Position numbers and translations under genes: made by a program
The notes under the pieces: generated by a model
What the model was told of the DNA's origin: nothing
What the model saw: the letters and a program-made list of their open reading frames with translations, nothing else
The model's database searches: none
Source: Chloranthus sessilifolius
Lineage: Eukaryota > Streptophyta > Magnoliopsida > Chloranthales > Chloranthaceae
Length of the DNA stretch: 64,000 bases
Assembly (NCBI GenBank): GCA_021018995.1
Contig: CM037586.1
Span: forward strand, 7,972,328 to 8,036,327
Direction: 5' to 3'
Shown: positions 56,882 to 64,000 of the stretch, in pieces
Position numbering within the stretch: position 1 is the stretch's first letter
How the letters are laid out: every line of letters begins with the position of its first letter

Positions 56882-57849
56882 TGTGACGGGGCCAATACTC
56901 GAGCTTGCAGCATGGTGCGTGTGGCACGACATGTGGTGCCAGGAGGGCACGCGACATGGGGCCAAGTGGGCCTGGCGACGTGGTCGCGCTGCGAGGACGC
57001 GACACGGTCGCATGAGGGTAGGACGCGAAGCATCACGGTCGCGACACGGACGCGACATAGCTAAGGTGGGCTAGCGACACAGGAGGCGTTGCGGTATGTC
57101 AAACCAAGGGGTTTGAGGTTCTCCTGCCATTCTGGCTGAATGACTGTTTTATCCTTATATAGGGGAAGGGAGCTTGAGAGCTATTCCCCCGCAAACGAGG
57201 CCTTGCGTTGCCAGAGGGGCGCAAGTGTCTCCTAGGTCTGAAAGGGTGGGCTTAGGACGTCGATGCAGCGATGTCGTGTGGAACCCGAGTGAGGTTGAAG
57301 TATGGCTCCGGACTACGCGTCGCGGTGCATACGACTGGGCAACCTCGCATGAGAACATCAGAGCGCTACGTGGGACTCAGTTGAGCACGACAGCATGTGG
57401 GCTAAGGATGAATGTGTGCTAGTAATTTGAAACGCACACGAAGGTAAGCTGCGTGGGACTCAGTTGGGCACGCGAGCGCGAGGCACAAGGCTGTGGGCTT
57501 GGTTCGGCAGGCGAGCGAGGTACTAGTGCAGTGCACAGGGTGAAGCTTGAGCAGGCCAAGTTTAGCGCAGTGGTGCAGATGGTGTGTTGTAAGGGGCACG
57601 ATGAACCGAATGATAGGCCGTGAAATAGAGGTAACCATGTTGGGAGAGTTCCCGTCCTCTAGGCGGGTGGTATCAGAGCTGATGTGCAGATGGGTTGGCT
57701 TCGTTGCACGCGGTAGCGAAGTACCGCGCGAGTTGAAAGCGTGTCGAAGGACGCTCCCGCGACTGTTGGTATCAGAAGTAGGCTGACCTAGCGAAGCGTG
57801 CGTTAGGTACCGCACGGGACTGAGGTTGCAGAAGTGCGACCCCGTGACA
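56882..57849 (+). repeat. 3' LTR of the TRIM-like element
   Basis: 968 bp, equal in length to the 5' LTR, with scattered substitutions including loss of CG sites. Confidence 0.85.
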
Positions 57850-58044
57850 TGCTGCCTTTTCTACTCTCAAAGAGCAATGCCAAACACATCCTAAAAGTAG
57901 GACACAATGGGCCCTATCAATTGAAAATGGGTTATAATTCTTATCTCGCCATCTTAGATATGTGTGTTTCCTATAAATAAAAAGGGTAGCTCTATTAGCA
58001 CCTACCTAATTACTTAGGGCACCCACGCTAAAAACCATTGACTA

Positions 58045-58165
58045 GTTTGAATGCGATGATGGAGATCGTTGCAGTCCCGATCTTTCATATAATGGACCGT
58101 GAGACCATTAACTTACCATTAGATAGTCAGTCTCTTTATAGCATGTGGCACACATCCCAAAAAAT
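58045..58165. repeat. Half copy of the fold-back MITE of 34233-34625
   Basis: GATGATGGAGATCGTT, AATGGACCGTGAGACCAT and GTGGCACACATC follow the left arm of that element in order. Confidence 0.6.
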
Positions 58166-58543
58166 AAAGAAAATTTACCTGATCGACCCTATCATATATA
58201 CCTTTTATGTCAGAGACCCTATATTTTCAACTTTACCCAAATCGACCCGCTGCGCGCCGAGCCGTCGACCGCCTTTAGGAAATGCCGAAATTACCCCTAA
58301 GGTAATAAATAACCATCCTTTATTCAATTCATTACTGTTTACCGTTTTTACTTTTTACCTTTTTGTTCGAGGTCGATGGAGAGGCGGTGTCAAATCGTAG
58401 TCGCTCGCGCTTTATGTTTTAATCTTCAATCTATAAAATTTGTAAGTTAAAAATTAAATTACCTTCTATTGCTATAGAATTTTTTATTCTCCTTTCGACG
58501 GTCTATGTTTTGAATTAATTTTATTTTTTATACTAAAATAACG

Positions 58544-58719
58544 GAGCGATAACGATTCCCTACACAATCGTTATCGATTGTTAAAGCAATCGATACCAAT
58601 TGTTAACGCTATCGATAATGATTGTTAATGCAATTGATATTGATTTTGTAAGAAATCGTTATCGATCATGTTAAAAATCGGTATCGATTGCCTTAACAAT
58701 CGATGATGATTATTATTTA
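58544..58719. repeat. 22-bp tandem array a (8 units), core TCGATAWCGA
   Basis: Unit AATCGTTATCGATTGTTAAA plus two bases, strictly 22 bp, upstream of the first recognised Ulp1-gene exon. Confidence 0.9.
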
Positions 58720-58790
58720 GCCTTATTATAAACAATCTCTTTTAGTATCTGAGTCACGCCTTTTAATTTTATTATAGTTCATATATAGAA

Positions 58791-59590
58791 GCCATCAAGA
58801 TTGTTGTACAGCGGGCTGTTGCCAAATGTTCGCATACTGGCATTTCGAAGGTCTACAAAGACGCTACCCCGCAGCAGAAGGAGTTGCTAAGAGCATCAGT
58901 TTTCGGTAAAATATTTCAAATGCTAAAGGATGTTAGTTTTGTTGGAGATGTCGTCGATGCCATGTTGAATTTTTGGATTGAGAAGAACCACTTCCGAATC
59001 TGGAAGAGAGATGTCTATCTTCAGAAGATGGACATTGTCTTCATACTGGGCCTTGCGGTAGTTGAACCCCATTAGTACACCCCTTCCGTTAAATCACCTA
59101 AAAAGGAAACCATTCGATACAAATATTTTCGTGGACTGTCGACCGGAAAAATTATTCGGTCTTATATAGAAAATGGATTAAGGCTAGCGGAAAGTGATAA
59201 CAACTTCGTAAAGTTGACTCTTCTATTTATTCTATGTACATTTCTTTTTTTCGGATCCCACCATCAACTATCGAAAGACCACGTTGAACTTGTCGATGTT
59301 GTCAATAACTTCAAACAAACTCCGTGGGGTCCCTACGTGTTCATGACTTGCTGAAGTATATAAAAAAGGGCGTGGCAAATAGAAAGACTATCAACAACGC
59401 TAAAACCCTTAAGCCATATAATGTTTATGGCAGTATGTGTGTACTTTAATGGTGGGCCTATGAGATGTTGCTTGACATCTCACCTCAAAGAACGCTCATG
59501 ATGAACCCTTTCCCACGATTGTTGAAGTGGCCAAAGAAGCCGCAAACGAGGACGAAAGGCTATACTCTTGGGAAGATGCTAGACAGCAAG
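58791..59590 (+). pseudogene. Mutator-associated Ulp1-type gene, N-terminal DUF1985-like exon
   Basis: The frame reads AIKIVVQRAVAKCSHTGISK, RMDIVFILGL-like KMDIVFILGLAVVEPH, then FVKLTLLFILCTFLFFG, QTPWGPYVFM, WWAYEMLLDIS and PRLLKWPKKP. This resembles the DUF1985-like N-terminal region of plant transposon-borne Ulp1 genes. Stops lie at 59073 and 59447 and a frameshift near 59347. The donor AAG/GTATGA is at 59590/59591. The 5' border, after an AG at about 58788, is tentative. The role in the transposon is unknown. Confidence 0.65.
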
Positions 59591-59671
59591 GTATGATATC
59601 GCTTTAAATACTTCAAATTTGTAAAGGTAAGGACTTTAAAGAGCAAATTGGAAGATTTCAACTCCGTAATC

Positions 59672-59957
59672 AGTCGATATCGACTTCCTACACAGTCGTC
59701 ATCGACTTCCTAAGCAATTGCTATCGACTTCCTACAAAGTCGTTATCGACTGCCTACGAAATTGGTATCGACTTCCTACGCAGTCATTATCGATTGCGTA
59801 TGTAATTGTTATCGACTTCCTATATAGTCGACATTGACTTATTACATAATCGTTATCAACTTCCTACATAGTCGACATTGACTTATTACGCAATCGTTAT
59901 CAACTTCCTATACAATCATTATCGACTGTAAATGAAATCGGTATCGACTCGTTAAGC
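59672..59957. repeat. 22-bp tandem array b (13 units) in an intron
   Basis: Unit AGTCGTTATCGACTTCCTAC plus two bases, 13 consecutive 22-bp steps, inside the intron 59591-60030. Confidence 0.95.
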
Positions 59958-60030
59958 TGTTGATATATTGTAGTAATAGTTTAATTTTCTATATTCAATT
60001 TATCAAATTACTATTTTATTTTACAATCAG

Positions 60031-60612
60031 TCCTCTGTCGTAACAGATTTACGCTCCCCTCAAACCCGTTTCCTTCGAGTTGGAGACACCCCTCGAAAGG
60101 GATTATCAGCAGAGTCGAAAGGCTGTTGGGGGAAGAGGAAAAAGGTTGTTAAAGAGGTTAAGAAAGCTGTGAAAGTTTATTTGTGGCCCAAGAAGAAAAG
60201 AAATTACATTTCGGTCAAGGAAGTTGACGAGGAAGAGTTTGAGGATGATACAACGTTGGACGAAGACTCATCGTCAGAAGAGGTGCCCGTCCAATTAGAC
60301 CGACCGAGAAGGGGCGCTACAAAGACGAGAGACAATACACCAACCTCCTCTAATGAAGTGTTGTTGAGGAGGATTGACGGTATGGAATTGGAGAACTTGA
60401 AACTCAACTAGAAAGTGAGCCATTTGGAAGAGTTAGTGAAGCAGTTGGTGGAAGTGAATAATCTCCTCCGGACACAAAGTACCTCCTTTGATGACCGGCT
60501 CACTTCAAGGGATGTAGAGCTGCAAATGATTAGTCACTTCAACAAAGTGATCCGAAAGGAAGAAGGAAAAATTATTGAACTCCTTCAAATGATCTTGGAG
60601 ATAACACCTAAG
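60031..60612 (+). pseudogene. Ulp1-type gene, acidic and coiled-coil exon
   Basis: The acceptor TTTACAATCAG ends at 60030 and the donor AAG/GTATGG is at 60612/60613. All 194 codons are open but for one TAG at 60409. The protein has a basic start (KRKKVVKEVKKAVKVYLWPK), an acidic block (DEEEFEDDTTLDEDSSSEE) and a Leu-rich coiled coil (LEELVKQLVEVNNLL to KEEGKIIELLQMILE). This could be a nuclear localisation and dimerisation segment. No specific family is recognised. Confidence 0.65.
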
Positions 60613-60660
60613 GTATGGGTCGTAATGTAGTATGTTATGAATAATTCTGATTATTTATTG

Positions 60661-60924
60661 AGTCGATAACGATTGTATAAACAATCGATAACAATTGTGC
60701 ATATAATCGATAACAATTTTCTGTACAATCGATAACGATTGTATCCACAATCGATAACTATTTTCTGTACAATCGATAACGATTGTATCCACAATCGTTA
60801 ACGATTTCATGTACAATCGATAACGATTGCATCCACAATTGATAACGAGTGGGTTTGGAGTCGTTTTTTATTGTGTGTAGAGTCGATATCGATTGTCTTT
60901 GGAGGTCATATCGATTGTGTTTAG
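60661..60924. repeat. 22-bp tandem array c (12 units) in an intron
   Basis: Unit AATCGATAACGATTGTATCC plus two bases, alternating with a TTTTCTGTAC-ended variant, so a 44-bp higher-order unit is visible. It is inside the intron 60613-60971. Confidence 0.95.
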
Positions 60925-60971
60925 GGTGTTATATCTGGTTAGTTATCGATTTGATTTCTTTCGATGTTCAG

Positions 60972-61351
60972 GATGGTACTGTTTCGAAGTTGTTATCGGA
61001 TGTGCCTATCACTATCGATATGGGACCAGAACATATGGGTCCAGCAGGCAAGGGACCAGTAGATATGGGACTACCTCCTCCCATGTAAGAGGAGGTGGCA
61101 GCAACTAATAACCAATCCCAGGCCTATGCCGATAAGGGTGGTCCGGCTGGTGATGAGCAACCTGAGCAATCATTCGACACTCACTTGAGGCCTAGGACTA
61201 AATCAAAACATGTTGTATCGAAGCTTAGGACCGAAAGAAAGCAGCCAATAAAAAAACTTGCAACGGAGACGATGCCCTCTTCTACGGTTGAGCTGACAAC
61301 TGAGCAGAGGTTCATGAATGTCATCTGGAAAGCTCCTGTTAAGGATGCCGA
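60972..61351 (+). pseudogene. Ulp1-type gene, linker exon
   Basis: Acceptor GATGTTCAG ends at 60971; donor GCCGA/GTAAGT at 61351/61352. The frame reads DGTVSKLLSDVPITIDMGPE, then, after a TAA at 61086, NNQSQAYADKGGPAGDEQPE and TTEQRFMNVIWKAPVKDA. The TAA lies in a good donor (GTAAGA), so a shorter exon is possible. Low-complexity linker; the frame joins the next exon at 61453. Confidence 0.6.
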
Positions 61352-61452
61352 GTAAGTTACTTATTTTTATAATTTTTTTGTTTTTTCGATGATAGTTAGT
61401 TAGTAGTTAATTTTGTTTTGAATTTAAACTTTGGCCGTTATTTTATATGCAG

Positions 61453-62110
61453 CACCTACGTAAGTACCGTGGGTGATTATACACTCCAGATACATACTTT
61501 CAAATGTTTGGAAGGCGAGGAACACTTAGACAATATTGTAAATAACCAAATTTCTCATATTTAATTCTTAATTCTTTCAGTGATGTTATTTTCTTTTCAT
61601 ATTTTCTCACAATACCGACTGTTTTAACAAACGAGAATGATTGCCTAGACAATCGATAACAATTGTATAAACAATCGACAACGATTTCCTTTACAGTCGA
61701 TAACGACTGTCTAAACAATCGATAACGATTTCCTTAATAGTTGATGACGACTGTATTAACAATTGGTAACGATTGTCTTAACAGTCGATACCGACTATGT
61801 ATAGAATCAATAATGGTTCTCTGTATAGTCGATTACTCGGATTTTTTTTCTTTCAAATATTGGGACCCTACCTTAGACTTCTGGAAGTCATTGATGACAC
61901 TGTTCATCCTAAGGTAAAGGATAAATTTTTTTCTTATGAGCCCCACCAATTTGGCCTATATGGCCATGTACTATAATGATTTCAATAAATTTATTGAATT
62001 TGAAAAACTCAATGACGAAGCGTTGGGTATGCAAATCGAACGGTGGTCCGCCCTTAAGGAAGAAGCGAACTCACGCAAGAAGGTCCTCTAAAACTTCTTC
62101 TTCAATCTGT
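61453..62110 (+). pseudogene. Ulp1-type gene, start of the protease domain region
   Basis: After the acceptor TATATGCAG (to 61452) the frame gives TYVSTVGDYTLQIHTFKCLE and GEEHLDN, to a possible donor near 61537. The intron that follows contains array d. Further coding-like sequence is found at 61935-62090 (NLAYMAMYYNDFNKFIEFEK, IERWSALKEEANSRKK). The former corresponds to the segment before Ulp1 catalytic domains; the exact exons are uncertain. Confidence 0.5.
61629..61840. repeat. 22-bp tandem array d (9-10 units) in an intron
   Basis: Unit AATCGATAACGATTTCCTTA plus two bases, 22-bp steps with more drift at the 3' end. Confidence 0.92.
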
Positions 62111-62189
62111 TGAGGGATCTCTGAGCTCACCAATGTACCACGATACATTATGATCGCTGCCAACAGTTTTTATAATTTTTAAATTGTAT

Positions 62190-62737
62190 CCTCTAACATT
62201 ATATTATTCATTTCATATATTTGTCCCAGTTTATTGTCACGAACCATTACATTGGGTGTTTGCGATCGTTAAGGTTGTCGAACAATCAGTAATGATCATT
62301 GACCGTATTTTGGATAGGTCCTCTAAGGAGAAGTATCCCCTCCAATTGAATGTCCTGGTAAGAATTTATAATACAATTTATCCAAACTTATAAATTACAA
62401 AATTTTACTATTTGCTTATCCTAGCTGCTTATCTTATCTGGCATTACACTTTTCAAAATAGACCCATTACCTTCCCGCACTTTTACATTTATATGGAGAC
62501 TCCACTGTATTAAGCATTGAGACCTATCCTTGGTAAAGTTCTAATTGCCGGACTAAATCCGTACCCCGACAGAGCAATGGATGGGACTGTGGGGTGTTTG
62601 TGTTGAAGTATGTAGAGTACTTCATCACAGGAAAGAAATTCGACTTCACTCAAGACAATATGAGTCAGGTCAGGGCAAAAATTGGCCAGACCTTTTCCAA
62701 ACTGCCGATGGAGAAGCCGAGCAAGATACCGATGTAA
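62190..62737 (+). pseudogene. Ulp1-like (C48) cysteine protease domain
   Basis: Ulp1 proteases cleave SUMO or SUMO-like tags. VYCHEPLHWVFAIVKVVEQS carries the catalytic His, and MIIDRI the Asp about 16 residues on. A donor (CTG/GTAAGA) follows at 62356/62357. The second part reads RQSNGWDCGVFVLKYVEYF with the Gln and catalytic Cys, then DFTQDNMSQVRAKIGQTF and a stop at 62735-62737. Spacing and motifs fit the Ulp1 fold found in plant Mutator-like elements (Kaonashi/KI type). The catalytic residues are kept although upstream exons carry stops. Confidence 0.8.
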
Positions 62738-62945
62738 AACCTACTACAGATACACCACCCTAGTTTTTTTCATATGTTATAATTGTATTTAGTACATAAT
62801 TTAATTTTTGTAAATGAAAATATTAATTTTTGTACAGAAATATATGAGTATTGCAACATTCGACTGCTTTTGAAAATTTGTAATCTCAAGTATGTACAAA
62901 TATTTCGGGTGAACATTTAAAAATGAAACAATAGGCTGGTTTTAG

Positions 62946-63143
62946 ACGTGTCATCGACCGTATTGACAGTCAATATCGACTGTACAGACAGTTGACAACG
63001 ACTGTTGCTACAGTCGTTAACGATTGTATAAGCAACTATTAACGATTTTATAGGCAGTCATTAACGACCGTATTAACAGTCGAGGTCGATTGCTTATATA
63101 GTCAATATCGACCGTATTAACAGTCGATATCGACTGTCTGTTC
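62946..63143. repeat. 22-bp tandem array e (9 units), downstream of the Ulp1 stop
   Basis: Unit AGTCGATATCGACTGTACAG plus two bases, 22-bp steps. Just after it, GGACTGTGGGGTGTTTGT (63247) repeats the Ulp1 Cys-motif DNA, so part of the exon is duplicated. Confidence 0.92.
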
Positions 63144-63246
63144 TGAGAAAACGCTGAGAAAATGCTGAAAGTTCTACTAAAATGTACTTCTTTATATTTT
63201 TAATGAAAATTTATCGTATATATTGCATCCAAATTTATAACTAATG

Positions 63247-63275
63247 GACTGTGGGGTGTTTGTATTGAAGTATGT
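63247..63275 (+). repeat. Short duplicated piece of the Ulp1 catalytic-Cys exon
   Basis: GGACTGTGGGGTGTTTGT and the following TTGAAGTATGTA repeat the bases around 62584-62612 almost exactly, after array e. Confidence 0.8.
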
Positions 63276-63559
63276 ACGATCTAGCCAGCTTCTTGTACTG
63301 TTTCTGGATGGCGATCTATCTCCAGCCCCTGTGCATGAAAAAAAATCTCATTTATTAATAGATAGAAAAATATAAGTTACCAAACACCTAAATAGAAAAT
63401 GCAAGTTAGCAAACTCATAGATACGAAACTTTTAATGGAACGCTAGGATTAGATAGCGATTTACTATGTAAAGGAGGCGCATACTGTATCAACCCATCGG
63501 TCCCACTGTTGTGCAACTCTTGCGATTGTGACCATACTCACTGCACCTGCCATATTGTA

Positions 63560-64000
63560 GGGCCCTAACCTTACCCTTAGACTATATCCTTCTCTTCCTA
63601 GAATGACCGACTTGCTTTCGACAATTATAGGGTGGTCTCACTTTCATATTTTCAGGCAGTTGCTTAGCTTGAAATTCCTATTGACTTTTATCGAGGGTGG
63701 AAAGTCATTGTTCGTCGTATGTTTGTCTAAAGCAAGCGGTGAAAAATCATTTTCACATAAGTTATGGTAATTATAACTTTTCCGATTGATGGCCGCCATG
63801 ACATGCGAGCAAGGCAGGTCATGAATGTGCCAACGGCGGCAAGTATACATCTTGTGTTCTAAGTCGACGTGATGAATGAAATTTTCAGGATTGATTTAGA
63901 ATTGATCACGCCCATATAGTTGAGCTCTCTTTCTACCTGCCCATTGCAGCACCTTCATTTGCTCGTCTGCTTTTGGGCAGAGGAGGGTAGTCCATTTCTC
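63560..64000 (-). pseudogene. Mutator-type (MuDR) transposase C-terminus with SWIM finger
   Basis: On the minus strand: EKWTTLLCPKADEQMKVLQW (from 64000), a stop near 63895, HHVDLEHKMYTCRRWHIHDL, PCSHVMAAINRKSYNYHN. The Cys-x-Cys...Cys-x-His SWIM pattern is present except that the first Cys is Tyr. SWIM fingers end MULE transposases and help bind DNA. The gene enters from beyond the window and converges with the Ulp1 gene, as in MULEs that carry both. Downstream, in other frames, RVAQQWDRWVDTV remains readable. Confidence 0.8.

Larger units (their letters stand above)
55563..57849 (+). mobile_element. TRIM/SMART-like LTR retrotransposon with minimal internal region
   Basis: Two 968-bp direct repeats (55563-56530 and 56882-57849) begin TGTGACGGGGC and end GACCCCGTGACA or a close variant. 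Between them lie only 351 bp: a primer-binding site (56534-56546), non-coding sequence and a purine tract (GGAGTGGTGGAGGA) ending at 56881. TGCT flanks both sides. No gag or pol, so it must have relied on other elements' proteins. The reading frames in its GC-rich LTRs have no known motifs. Confidence 0.85.

Noticed and set aside
55563..57849. Long open frames on both strands of the GC-rich repeat
   Set aside because: They occur identically in both LTRs, lack known motifs and follow from GC richness; no coding call.
58544..63143. Regular repeats with constant spacing, CRISPR-like at first sight
   Set aside because: Units are contiguous 22-mers without unique spacers, in a plant genome and inside introns.

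Overview
This window is nuclear DNA of a flowering plant, and almost all of it is transposable-element sequence. The evidence is plant-type L1 and RTE LINEs, Ty1/copia and Ty3/gypsy elements primed by initiator-tRNA-Met, MITEs with hAT-, Mutator- and Tourist-like hallmarks, a tRNA-derived SINE, and a Mutator/Ulp1 locus. Host coding sequence is limited to widely spaced exons with GT/AG borders. Nothing suggests a bacterium, organelle or virus. The species cannot be named; the long TE-filled introns fit a large, TE-rich plant genome.

Layout. 1-3920: a broken Ty3/gypsy element whose gag half is repeated as an inverted arm (1-1300 against 2612-3920). About 4000-7195: a gypsy-type LTR-like stretch with pairs of 12-bp palindromes. 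7200-18277: three L1-type LINEs. A 6.2-kb minus-strand L1 (8185-14427) sits inside a plus-strand L1 (7790-8184 plus 14441-18277), with a 13-bp target duplication at both ends. 18990-27633: the last three recognisable exons of a DEAH-box RNA helicase of the DHX33/DEAH10 class. Its 7.0-kb intron holds MITEs and a gypsy LTR, and its 1.1-kb intron holds a hAT-like MITE. 27741-41842: MITEs, an RTE fragment and two SINE copies. 42852-42967: a single exon of an SMG9-like NMD factor. 46521-54883: a composite copia element. 54928-57849: a copia gag remnant and a terminal-repeat retrotransposon with almost no internal region. 58544-64000: a Mutator-type locus with a Ulp1-like protease gene (plus strand) convergent with a MuDR transposase carrying a SWIM finger (minus strand).

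Three things stand out. First, between the two LTRs and the GTCTA target duplication of one copia-class element lies a second copia element in circularly permuted order (RNase H, LTR, gag, protease, integrase, RT). This is as if a one-LTR circle had been opened at one point in pol and captured. Second, the Ulp1 gene has a tandem array of the same 22-bp near-palindromic repeat in each of its three best-defined introns, and one more array on each side (about 50 units). Third, three gypsy-type LTR regions carry unrelated 12-bp palindromes, in pairs or runs, also spaced about 21 bp. The same architecture built on different sequences hints at a shared constraint, for example helical phasing.

How the parts interact: nearly everything is parasitic and nested. 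LINE machinery is the likely source of the SINE, and autonomous hAT/Mutator elements elsewhere probably moved the MITEs. The two host genes (a helicase C-terminus and an NMD factor) are on the plus strand, but only fragments are visible. They may be intact genes with very long introns or broken copies. All coordinates and reading frames were read by eye; family names rest on recognised motifs, not on searches.
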